Positions 21,360 through 32,274 of a stretch of 34,199 nt of DNA are shown here, one piece after another. The notes beneath the pieces are model-generated. The model made no database searches. It had not been told where the DNA came from and worked only from the letters and a program-made list of their open reading frames with translations. Position 1 is the first letter of the stretch. Every line of letters starts with the position of its first letter. The DNA is from Byssochlamys sp. IMV 00236 (taxonomy: Eukaryota; Ascomycota; Eurotiomycetes; Eurotiales; Thermoascaceae), in the NCBI GenBank assembly GCA_001931875.2, contig MSJH02000257.1, forward strand, positions 1 to 34,199. The letters are read 5' to 3'. Made by a program: the position numbers and the translations under genes.

Positions 21360-22148
21360 ATGGAAGCAGTTCAAACTTTCGGTCGCAAGGTATATCATTC
21401 GCAGATGTTAGATTAGAAAGCAGCAAAAAGAGAAAGAGACAGAGGGACAAATAAGAGATTTAGAAAGAGACGAAAAGAAAGACAGGACATGTAATGTAAA
21501 AGAGTAAATTTGATGAATCAGATCAGCATTGAAAAGCAACAATGAAGAGAAAGAACGAGAGAGACACACATACACAGTGAGAGAGAATATGTACAATGCA
21601 GGAATTACATGTCATTTGTAGAATTACAACGTTATTTACTAGTGGGACTATACAACATTTACAACCAAACCTCTTCTCTTTCTCTCGGCCCTTTCTTTTT
21701 TAACTATAGCAAACGACAATGAAAACAATTGACAGATTCTAATTGTCTTTAATAGAAAACCGCCACTGCTGTTGCTCACTGCAAGCGTGGACGTGGTCTC
21801 ATCCGTATCAACGGTTCTCCTCTTGAACTCCTTGAGCCCGAGATCTTAAAGTTCAAGGTTTACGAAGTCATCCTTCTTTTGGGTGAAGAACGTTTTGCCA
21901 ACGTTGACATCAGAATCCGTACTCACGGTGGTGGTCACGTCTCTCAAGTTTATGCTATCCGTCAAGCTCTTGCCAAGGCCATTGTTGCCTTCTACCAAAA
22001 GTACGTTGATGAAGCTGCCAAGAAGGAAATCAAGGAAATCCTTGTTCAATATGACCGTACTCTTCTTGTTGCCGATCCTCGTCGTTGTGAACCCAAGAAG
22101 TTCGCTGGTCCTGGTGCTCGTGCCCGTTACCAAAAGTCTTACCGTTAA
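21360..22148 (+). CDS. RPS16: 40S ribosomal protein S16 (uS9)
   Basis: Small-subunit protein whose C-terminal tail reaches the P-site tRNA. Exon 1 (21360-21389) encodes [10 protein letters not shown]; a long 366-base intron (21390-21755) follows, then exon 2 (21756-22148), total 140 aa, normal for uS9. Signatures: [20 protein letters not shown], then [20 protein letters not shown], and the basic tail [20 protein letters not shown] ending in KSYR, as required for P-site contact. An intron right after the first codons, much longer than the genome's usual ~50 bases, is typical of fungal ribosomal-protein genes and may carry regulatory elements. The intron contains GA-rich and CT-rich stretches. 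A poly(A) signal AATAAA is at 22187-22192. Confidence 0.97.
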
Positions 22149-22221
22149 AGCATTGCTTGTTTATTTTTTTGTCTTTTCTTTTATTAAATAAAATAATTGT
22201 GTCTGGAAAGAAGAAAGGAAA

Positions 22222-22242
22222 AGAGAGAGAGAGAGAGAGAGA
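22222..22242. repeat. (AG)10 microsatellite
   Basis: About ten perfect AG units between the RPS16 3' end and the start of the PBP2-like gene. Confidence 0.85.
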
Positions 22243-22355
22243 CATGTGGAACACTACTCTTGGCATCAGTGTCAATAATTTTTGGTTTCGGAGAAACAAT
22301 ACTCCTTGAAGTAGACACTTATCCTTTTTTTCGTCTTTCTTTTTTTCAGTTCAAA

Positions 22356-23474
22356 ATGACAACCACTATTCGAATTGGCTACGGTAAAAAAGGGAGAAAA
22401 GATATAGACTTGAGACTGATAGTAGCTAATAGTTCCTGAACACTTTTCTACTCCTTTATACATTGCTCGTGACAATGGTTATTTTAAGGAGACAGGTGTT
22501 GAGGTTGAATTGGTCTTATGTCCAGGTAAGAAAACACGTATATCAATTCATACCATATTGAACACATGTAACCATAGGTGGCACTGGAGAAGTAAAGCGA
22601 TATATATGTATATATATATATATAAAGCATATATATTCACCGAGAATTATCATTAGATGACCTCTAAACTTCAAGAAAAGTCTATTGACTTGGCTATTGC
22701 ACTTACAGAAGGACTTGTTGCTGGTATCAGCAAGGGCCAAGATTGGTACAAGATCGTCGGCACTTATGTTGATGCTCCACTTTGTAAGGTTTGATAAATT
22801 TAGTTATTCATTTGCTAAACGTTTTATTTCCCCAAGGTTGGGCGCTTTCTGCAGGAAAGGAATCCAAACACAATTCTGTTGATACGCTTCGTAATACCAA
22901 CTGTGCTATCTCACGTTACGGTTCAGGATCTCATATTATGGCCTATGTATTAGCTGACCAACAAGGATGGCTTGAGAAGGATAAGAAACCATTTGGATTC
23001 AATGTTCTCAATAACTTCAAGGCCATGCGCGACTCAGTAAATGACGGAAGCTCTGATTATTTCATGTGGGAAACTTTCACGACCAAGCCCTATCATGACT
23101 CTGGAGAAGTCAAGCGCATTGGACAAATCACGCCTCCCTGGCCAGCATTCTTATTTGCTGCCCATACAGATTTATTACAAGGCCATACTGAAGAGTTGAA
23201 GAAAGTCTTGAGTGCAATTCAGAAAGCCACTAAGCAGTTTATGGACCAAAAAAATAGAGAATCTGTTCAAAAAGTTATCGATATCTTGTCTTATTCTGCA
23301 GAGGATGTCAAGAACTGGTTCAAGACAGTTTCTTATGCACCTCATCACCATCAAGTTTCACGTAATGCATTGGAAGTGACTTTATCCACTTTATTGAAAG
23401 CTGATGTCATAACTGAACCCACGAAAAAAGTTGAAGAACTTTGCGACCTTCAAGTTGCTGAATTAATTAATTAA
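22356..23474 (+). CDS. Periplasmic-binding-protein-like (PBP2, Ca3427/THI5-SsuA-fold) cytosolic protein
   Basis: Five exons: 22356-22383, 22433-22525, a 14-base microexon 22578-22591, 22657-22783 and 22837-23474. Phases all agree; 299 aa. Starts MTTTIRIGYVPEHFSTPLYI, the typical first strand and ligand-pocket entry of type-2 periplasmic-binding folds. ARDNGYFKETGVEVELVLCP and GGTGEMTSKLQEKSIDLAIA (assembled across the microexon) follow, as in SsuA/ThiY/NMT1-like proteins. Later NTNCAISRYGSGSHIMAYVL and a C-terminal helical half (WPAFLFAAHTDLL...). Fungal members include Candida albicans Ca3427, structurally related to bacterial substrate-binding proteins but without a signal peptide or transporter partner; none is present here either. 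The histidine and active-site set of THI5 pyrimidine synthases is not recognisable, so a small-molecule-binding role is inferred and the ligand is unknown. Confidence 0.85.
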
Positions 23475-23623
23475 AGGACATTGTTTATTATAATAATAAA
23501 AAAAGAGAGGAGGAAGCATAGAGGCTAAAGAATGTGTATGTGTTATAAAAATTGATAGGTTTATGAAACAAAAGGATATCATAATAAATAAATAAAAGAT
23601 AGGAATAAAAAAGGAGCCATACA

Positions 23624-24512
23624 TTATTCAGTCATGCTGGTAGGCGCAGTAGTGATATGAAGTTTACCAAATTGCTGCTGAAACTGTATTGAACTCATAC
23701 GCTCTTGTCTTGGTCGAGGATTGAGATATTGAGAGTGAAGTAAATGACTGGTATTATTCTCTTGTTTGGCCAGTTCAACAAGCTGCTCAAGTTCTTTAAT
23801 CTTATTCTGACAGTTTATCACCTCTTCTTTTAATTCTTTAATATGGTCTACTGACAGTTTGAGTATAGTTCCCTTGTTGATTGGCTTTCCATTGGTGCCA
23901 GACTGTCCAGTAGTCACTGTCATTACATTGGCACTTGCTGGCACAGAGTCCAGTAAATGATCTGGAAGTAAGGTAGATAATTCTTTGAGCAAGTATTAGT
24001 ATGGCATAATCTGATGACTATTTGGCCTCACCATGAATTCTTTCATTAATGTTATCTCGTCTTCTTCTTTCTACTGCATTATGCGATTCTCTACGCCTTC
24101 TTCTCTTTTCAAAGATTTCCTGATGACTTTTATAAAAGAAAAGAAAAAAGTTTATATGTTATCCAATGTAACTACTTCTTTTTTACTTTTTCTGGTTTAG
24201 ATCATCATCTTCGTTTACATTTGAATAACCATCGATGATATGACCAGTAGAATTTGAAGGAGTAATCACCAAATCTCTTCCACCAAAGGAGGATGTATTT
24301 GAGTCTAAGCTAGTACTAAACCAAGCAGTTGATGGATCTGTATTAAACGTGCTATTATGAATTGCTATTGGCCCAAAGTTACTATTGCTACTGCTCCTAT
24401 TGTGTATAGGATGATAAGCAGGTTGATTGAAACTGTTTCTTTGTATATTGCTTGGACTGTTGCTTATAAACAAATGTTCTTGGTTATCAATGAATTCTTG
24501 ACCTGAATACAT
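23624..24512 (-). CDS. bHLH-leucine-zipper transcription factor (class B, MITF/USF-like)
   Basis: Three exons: 24187-24512, 24032-24126 and 23624-23982, total 259 aa. Residues 1-108 are a Ser/Asn-rich disordered, possibly activating, region. The basic region spans residues 117-138 (RRRRRESHNAVERRRRDNIN). It carries H124, E128 and R132, the H5-E9-R13 set of class B bHLH factors that bind the E-box CACGTG. Helix 1 is ERIHELSTLLP; a ~25-residue loop rich in Thr/Ser/Gly follows; helix 2 is NKGTILKLSVDHIKEL, very like MITF/TFE3. A leucine-zipper-like stretch (IKELEQLVELAKQEN) extends from it, so it should dimerise. Nuclear. The target genes cannot be told from the sequence. The C-terminal tail (Gln-rich, PTSMTE) has no known motif. 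Confidence 0.9.
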
Positions 24513-25016
24513 GATTGCTATTATAGATTTATATGAACAAAGGAGAAAAAAAGGAACAAATTATAGATAGTGAAAAGTGTAAAGGCTTTAAATAGGTTTT
24601 ATTTTTGTTTTACCAGCTGACGATGCACCTTGCCGTTTATAGACAATCAAAAATAGATTCCTTTTTTTTCCTCTTTGGATTTGATGATACACCATATAAT
24701 TAACATACTGCTTTATTATGCTTCTTTATCTTCCCCTTCCTCTTTTTTATAGAATCTATTTACTTTAGTTAACATGCATGCATAAAGGACGGGCAAAGAG
24801 TAGAAAAAAAGTAAAGGTTGCACGGACCAAGTCATATGAACAATGAAGTCGTTACCCCTTTTATTGTAAAATCATAAGTTATTAATCAAATAAAAGCACT
24901 AGAAGGAATGACAGCTAGACTGTATTCATTTTTTGTTTGTTATCTATCTCCACGACTATGAATTTATATTTTCAGTCTCATGATTTGCTTATATTATCAA
25001 TCATGCAACACATGAA
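24513..25016. other. Intergenic, no gene seen
   Basis: AT-rich, with the bHLH gene promoter on its left. It includes the short palindromic words GCATGC. No coding or RNA gene signal. Confidence 0.5.
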
Positions 25017-25433
25017 ATGCTCAATCCATACTATGAACAATACAATCGCTCAAAAGCCCTTGAATACTTTCGAACTAAGAAATTACAATATCTTTTGAGT
25101 GATCCGCAGCTTGACTTTAACGAAGAAGTCATGTCAGATGCACCTGCCCTGATTATCGCGTCAAGTGATCGATATGTTCAAATGACGATGGTGTACGGCA
25201 TACTAAACATGTTCATATATTGCATTTATTGTTTAAATTTGGTTACAAAATGCAGAAATAACTCTTGCAGGGCTCATTTACGCACATAATAAGAAGGCAT
25301 TTCCTTCTTTACTTTCTGTTTTAGGTCTGTGTATTCTTTGGTCAAACAACTGTATGACTCTGAAACAAAATGAGCCTTCTTTCCAATTAACTTGGTACCT
25401 TAGACTATTCTAATCGCTTTGTATTTGTTGCCG
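25017..25433 (+). pseudogene. Probable broken gene, unknown family
   Basis: The first segment (25017 to about 25190) reads MLNPYYEQYNRSKALEYFRT, then a acidic/Leu-rich stretch and SDAPALIIASSDRYVQMTM. It has the look of a real protein exon. A likely intron (GTGTAC from 25190 to an AG near 25249) leads to EITLAGLIYAHNKKAFPSLL, also coding-like, continuing to a stop at about 25412. The donor phase (0) does not fit the acceptor frame (needs 1), so one base is missing or extra, or the splice choice is wrong. I call it a decayed gene; a real gene with a splice I have missed is the alternative. No domain recognised. It marks the left edge of the gene desert. Confidence 0.35.
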
Positions 25434-28400
25434 AAGAACGGTATAATGAAAAAAATTGCTGCCCCTTATTAAGTTTACAATACCATTAGTATCGGTCAAT
25501 AACATCTTTAACATGTATACTTCACTTTGTGTAAGCTGATGATCATGAATTGGTCAACGTTTACCATTGTGGCTAATATGACGTTCAACTGAAATACATG
25601 CGAGGCATATGTATGTTACTTTCAGATACATCAAAATATAGCTCTATATGAATAAGGAGGCGTCATCTTGTAAGATAGTAATTGGAGAATGTGGATCCAC
25701 ACTGCCGAGTATACATTATAATCATCAAACTCGGAATTGTATTTGCTGGCCATTGAGGCTCTACTTAAGCATAAACGATGCGATGGGCAATGGCAAACAT
25801 ATATCAACGTGATATACACATTACCATGCCTGAAAGAAAGCATGAGTATGTCAAGTGGTAGAGAATGGGCAAACTGAGTAACACTAATTGCCTATTTTGT
25901 ACTAACTCTTGGCGTTACCTCCCGCCGTTAGATTGATCAATGCGTTCATGCGATATCCATCTTCATGTAATGATCATCGTTAAAGTGAAGTAAGGACAAC
26001 TATTTTGCATTCGGATACTACACGTGTACAAGCGCTATTACTCCGTTCGTTCAACATCGTCCCATTACATCTACTGCTGTTGAACATCGCGCTTAATCAG
26101 AATATGGCTTTTAAACATCTGCACAATATTAACAAGCACAAATAGAGCAACATCCACCATCCTTTGATCACAGAGGCAATGAAAGCCTAAGCAGATTATA
26201 CAAAGCTAGGAATGACTACTTTACTATTAAATTTAAGCGAAAATGATAAAGGCACGGCTTCTTAATATCTTAAGGTCTACTAGTGAGACTTGGACTACAA
26301 AAAATGAACTCCAGTATTCATCAAACCACTGATAATTACTCTTGAGCGCGCCCGGTCTATCCCCCTTATACGCTTATACGGTCATATGTCAATAGATATC
26401 CTTTAGGCATATGGAAGGGTATGCTACTCGTTATCCATCTTGGATCTTCAGCACTTTCAGGATAATAGCCTTCATATGAACTCTCGAAATTTCTCCAATA
26501 TAAGCTGGCTTTTAACCGTTCCATTGAATAGCCATTAGTGGCTTTCTCTCTTAATCCAACACCATTTAAAACGTCCAGAATATTAACTTGAAGAATTTCC
26601 CGAGGTAGTGGAGCTTATGTACCATTGATTAAATGACTAGCAGAAAGAATGGTATAATAGCCTATCTAACAATAGTTTAGTAAGAGTATATCCAACTGTA
26701 AAGGATATGGAAACTGCGTATATGCGAAATTTTGTTCGATATAAACGATGGTGAATTCTTTCTACACTGTGAAGAAAACGTCAGGATGGCCTTTAACCCT
26801 AGATTTTATGCTTCTTTTCAACATAAACCAAGTTTACTATTATTACTAAACACGGTTCTCTTTCAATAATTGGCTTTGTTCCACATTCGATGTGATAAAA
26901 TTAATAGGTTTTCAACATCTACTGGAGGCGAAGACTCCTATGCTGAAGCACTTCCCTGAGCTACCGATGTTAGTTATAGAAATTATCCTCTTAATACTAA
27001 TGTTAGTGATTCAGGTTCTTCTTCCTGTAACCTAACTCTTAAGGAAAAGGCAGTGATTGATAGGTTAGTTGAAGTGTATGAAAATTGTACAAAACAAAAC
27101 TAAATGAACTTTAATAACGATAGAATATAATAAAGCACCAGTAAATTAAACAATATCCTTTTGCATACATACATCTTCTTGTTCAGCTCGTTTTATTGTA
27201 ATTAAAAGATAAAAACTGGCGCTTTTCACTTTAAATGTATATTTAAGCAATCCCAAAAAAAGTTACAACACATTCAGTGTAAAGTAGAATGTTCGTTTTT
27301 TAAACGAAACACCTTACCCATTACAATATGTACTTAAAAGATCTGCAGCAATATAAACAGGTGGCACTAATTTATTTGCTCGCTTAATGCCAGTGGTTTT
27401 GGTAAAATCGAATGTTTATGAATAGACCACTTAAGTAAAGAGATTAAAGTAAGAGCCGTGGTAGTGCAATGCCTGCTTCTAGTTGACATTGAAATAAGCT
27501 GCTGTAAACAGAGCAAATGAAGTATAAAGCATCTCTTCTTCTATCAAAAAGGATAAATCTCTCTAAAAGATGATCCTTTTCACGGTAAAGGAAGGTTCAT
27601 AGCCCAGATCATAAAAAAGAGCAGAAAAATAAGAAAAGCATCAAGGGCAAAGCAAACCTGCCAATAACTATGATTTACGCTTAGAATAACTGTTTACCAG
27701 TCATTTGATAGCAGCTATAAATAATATATCATTAATTTATCTGTATGTTCCTTCTGCCTTTATCTCAAAATAATGAATTAATATTAAAAGAGTGCTTATT
27801 TTTGCCTTTTATTGAATCATCATTTATCACTAAAAAAATAAGAGTGACCATCGGACCGCATTACTCTATAATCAATTGGATTAAGGTATGTTTGAAAATA
27901 AAGAAAGAGGCATGAAGGTTTTCGGAATTTAATACAGTCGCATGAATATCATTCGTAAGATTATAAGAAATAAATCAGTGTTTTGTCAAGTAAAATAAAA
28001 GGGTTGAAGTAGGATTTGTTATTTTGATATTCTTGGTATTTCGGTAAATATATAAGACGAAAGATTGAATGGGAAAGAATATAGAAAAGTTTACTTCTAA
28101 AAAATTAGATCAAGGTTTACTACTTTTAAAAATCTACTGTATTTATACCAAATGACAACCCAGAATAAGTAGGATGTGAAATCTTCCTGCTTGTTAAACT
28201 ATTCTGACAGATATTTCCATAAGTGAACAAGTCCTCCTTTACGGTTTCTTTTGTCTGCTCGTTAGAGTTGATTCAAGGATCCATTGGCTCAATCCAATTG
28301 ATTGTGCTAAAGTTATTATTCCTCCTGCACCTTTCTGCACGTGAGTATTCCTTCAGTTGTATCAAAACGCAGATTAAGTGAGGACTAATAGGCTGACAAG

Positions 28401-30323
28401 GAAACTATTCGTGTGTCGTAAACGGTGTACTTTCATTAGATTGTATAACAGTTCAGAAATAAACTTTTATTGTCTGTATTTTAATGCTTATCAAGTTATT
28501 CAGAGTCTTAAATAGAGACTTCAATGTAATCGTATTATATAGCATACCTCTATGAATACGGCATAGTCTTTTGAAAGAGGTTTTTTTTTTGGATCAAATC
28601 TCAAGATTAATACATTCCCCAGTTGGCTCGAAGGTACGTTATAAGATGAACAGCGTATTAATATATATCAATATGTTTTATTTGTAGTTTAGAACATATT
28701 CAAAAATTAGCTGACACCAACTGCGATGGTCTGTTTCTTATGCTAACTTAATCGCGTCCGTAACCTTCTCCGCTCTCCACTCTTTATTTCTTTTCTTTTG
28801 CTTTTCCTAACTAGCTATCGCTGGTGCTATCCAATATGTGTTTTTGGTAATATATTAAACATATATTTTAGATGCTTACTCATTCATCTTACTTTTCTCT
28901 TTCTTATTAGCTTCCCTCTTTTAATCTAACTATTTATTATCAATGTATTAACTTATGTACTTATTTTTTCTATATCCCATTCTTATACTTCTGGTGATTT
29001 CTTTTTATAACATTATTTGTTGCCTAAATTTATCATTTTATAATTTTTCTATCAATGTGTGTATAATTTCTGAATAAAGCATTAAACTAGTGCTAAATTA
29101 AAAAAATTGACTTGGATTAGACTTATCAGCCGAGTTCGAGATATGAAATAAGAAAATGATTCGAACCAAGAGAAAAGCTCACTTTAAACTAAAGAAGTTA
29201 TTCAGTATTGTTTATTGATTTTAAGTCTTTAAAAATCTTATAACTTGCACTTTACAATAAAATATGTGGGAAAATAACGTAATGGCATACTATTTCGAAT
29301 TTTTAATTTTGGCTTTGGTTAAAAAGAGTAACATCATGGAATAAATAGCTTAACAATAAGCTACGGCAGAACGGCTACTATCTCCTGTTGATGCAAAATC
29401 AGCAATAATTGTGATCACTTATTAAAAAAGGAAAGTAGTAGGATAAAAGAAATACTTTATCAAAAATTGTATAAAAAATAAGATACGGATTAAGTTTTTA
29501 TTTATTTCAAAAGATTGAAGAAGATATTTATGTTAAAATAAAGTATATATTTGTTAATAAATTATGAATGTTTAAAGCAAAAATAGCATTCTCAATGTCA
29601 TAGTTTTATTTTTAAAAGATAATCTTGGCTACTGTTATTTTTTAGGCTGTATAGAGTCATTTTTTGTTATAAGAAGAGAAATTTATGATGATTCAGAGCT
29701 AAGCAAAGTTTTACGAGTACTACTAATAACAATCTGAATAAAAGGCAATCACTACGTCTTGGCAAATCACCAATCGAATAGTCCGCTAAATAAAAATAAG
29801 AAATGGAAGCAGTGGTTGAAATAGTAGCGACTTAGTTAATGATAATTATGAATGTACATTAAAAAACAAGCCTATAGATGCAAATTTTTTAAGCATGGCT
29901 AGAAATGCTTTTTGAGCGAACCAAATTTCTTGTTTGCGGAAATCCAGACTAATGGTTAAATCATCTTTGCTTGCTTCACATGCTTATTTTCCTCACCTAT
30001 ACCGCTTTACCATTATAACTAAAGTCTGTTGATTTATGATTCATATAGTAACTGATAGGATTCTAAACTTACTGTAACTTCAAAGCTATTTTCTTTGTTA
30101 ATTAAAAATTTACTCAATAAGCCTGTAATAAGTTTATTTTGAACTCGTAATTGAGCTATTGAGTGATTTTATATAATGATTATCAAATCTTGGTTGATTA
30201 ATTGGGTCACAAAAATAAACTAAAGCAAATTAAATATCCTGGTTGTTGTAGTTGTTAAATTTAGACATAAATGAAGGATTTAAGAGGAAGAAGAAGAGCT
30301 ATTTCAAGCTAATTGATGTTTTA

Positions 30324-30623
30324 TTAAATACATTTAAAAGAAACTATTCTCGAATTTTTTATACCATTTGAAAATAGAGCACGGTCAATAGATTTCAGTA
30401 GCGAACGATACAATTTTAAATATTGCCATTTTTCTTGAATGTCTGTTGTAGCCGTATTGTAGAGTAGAAATTTGATAAATCTATTGCAATTAAGCAAGTA
30501 TTTGGATGCAAGTTTGAAAATTTTGAGCTTATAAGTAACCATCAGATCTTTCCTGTAAAATTTAGCAGTAAACTTGTTAAAGGGCTTGTATTGAATAAAG
30601 CAAAGAATACAATCAGAAACCTT
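30324..30623 (-). pseudogene. Coding relic A, unknown repeat family
   Basis: A 99-codon open frame on the minus strand: DCILCFIQYKPFNKFTAKFY, then YKLKIFKLASKYLLNCNRFI and EKWQYLKLYRSLLKSIDRAL, ending at a stop. There is no start near the beginning of the frame (the first ATG is at 30542). It is Lys/Leu-rich and helical, resembling a fragment of a transposon protein, but the family is not identified. It shares an identical 19-base core and frame with relic B. Confidence 0.35.
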
Positions 30624-31325
30624 TTATGATAAAATTAGAGTATATTTATTGAAAAAATATAAAAAAAATTACAAATTAATGATTATTATAAGGAGCATCA
30701 GAAGACAAGGCTATATACATTGTCGTAGTAGGAAAAGTCAATTGAAGGAGCTGATAGAAAATCACATTGTAAACTTATAGATTACAGGCGAGACTATGGA
30801 TAAAGTAGTATATTTTTACTTGAGTTGCAGCTTGATACTTGAAGAAACCACCAGACCTTGTATAGAAGAGAAAATAGAGAAAGGAAGGATACCAGGAATT
30901 TTTATTAAAAAGTTGCCTGCAACTACTGTATATAAGATAAAATATGACTCTGATTTTCTTTTCAAGTATTAGCCTTTGTTATTTAAAGTGATGTAAAAGC
31001 GTTAGATATTGAGTGAATGTTATTTTAACATAAGAATATTAAAGGGATTTAGTGTAATATCAAATTTAGTTACTAGACAATGGAAAAAGAAAAAGGATGG
31101 TCTATAAAGGGCAATACAAAGAGAAGTGTGATATAAAAGCCTTGTGTCTTTAGTTCATGAAATTTTTTTAGCTATTCAAGCAAGATAAAAGTACTTATAA
31201 AAAATTAAAATGGTAGGGGTGAGTGAATGTACTTAGTAGTTAACCTCGATTTTGAGACTAGGCTGGGCGTACAAATAGCAATTGGATGTTGGTTCTAAGT
31301 TATTAAGCAGTTAAAATTGTTGTAA

Positions 31326-31454
31326 TCAACAATAGAATTAACACATCAAGAACAAATCCACTGGTTAGATCCTCAACAATGGCCCCTTAGACAACATGGT
31401 GTTGTTAAGAATGTAGAAAACAGAGCAGTTAGAGTCATAATCAACCACAAGTAA
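31326..31454 (+). pseudogene. Short coding relic, unknown
   Basis: A 42-codon frame between stops: ELTHQEQIHWLDPQQWPLRQ, then HGVVKNVENRAVRVIINHK. It has balanced composition unlike the surrounding A/T runs. The words IHWLxP also occur in the relic near 28280. Too short to classify. Confidence 0.25.
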
Positions 31455-31533
31455 ATTCATCAAGCATGTAGATACAAGTTATGCAGTAGACTTTCAAACC
31501 ATTGGCTAAAATACACTTATTCTAAATACTCTT

Positions 31534-31751
31534 TTAAGGAGAGCTTGATAATATTGAATAAAAGAGTCCTAAAAGTATTGATCTGTCTTTTTGATAATGT
31601 AAAACAAAAATATAAATAAACTCTGCAATCAAAGCCCTAGATGTTTTGATATACAAGTGTAAAATTAAATATATAAGCAAAAAAAGGCTTGCTTCTTGAC
31701 TAAAAGCTCTTGTAAAGCTGATCAAACTGTATTGAATAAAGCAAAGTAAAT
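31534..31751 (-). pseudogene. Coding relic B, same repeat family as relic A
   Basis: The minus-strand frame contains SYLLCFIQYSLISFTRAFSQ and continues to KTSRALIAEFIYIFVLHYQK. The LCFIQY core, in the same frame, is encoded by the 19 bases identical to relic A; the flanks are strongly diverged. Family unknown. Confidence 0.3.
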
Positions 31752-32253
31752 ATGAGGTAATATGAAATAAAAAGCATCACAATGAAGACAAGACTTCTTT
31801 TTGTTGCAATATCTTGTTGATTTTAAAGGTTCAAGTAAAAGAATAAAATAATAACCTGAGTAAATTTTGTACCAGTAGTGACCACAAGATAGAGATTAAA
31901 CATAGTCGACCATAGTAGTTTTTTCATATATATGACATTTAGCTGATTATATATTTACTTATTATACCGGAGTTATAAGAAGGAGAAAAACAATATGCCG
32001 ATGTGGCCCTTGGATCTCTTTATTGGTGGGAAACAAAATGAGGAGTACATTAAAAAAAATAACGACTAGTATATAAAATTAATAATTTACAACACGGCAT
32101 GTTACAAATGAAATTAGTAAAGGTACGTAATGCTAAATGTAGAATGGCTCTAAGCAATATAATAATGGAGTAATCTCACGCGAAGAATAGTTATTAAAGA
32201 AAGGATAAATGCGGCAATATATTATTCATTAAGAAAATAAAAGCCAAATTTTC

Positions 32254-32274
32254 GTTCACTTTCTGAAAGTGAAC
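32254..32274. repeat. Perfect 21-base palindrome (10-bp arms, 1-base centre)
   Basis: GTTCACTTTC-T-GAAAGTGAAC. The arms are exact reverse complements, and the arms do not extend into the flanks. It could be a factor-binding site, a hairpin, or fused terminal inverted repeats of a small transposon. No second copy was noticed in the window. Confidence 0.8.

Noticed and set aside
25631..25843. 70-codon minus-strand frame
   Set aside because: Composition is not convincing and there is no recognised motif; treated as part of the desert.
29145..29175. tRNA B-box-like word GGTTCGAATC on the minus strand near 29159-29168
   Set aside because: No A-box at the right distance, no T-stem pairing and no acceptor stem.
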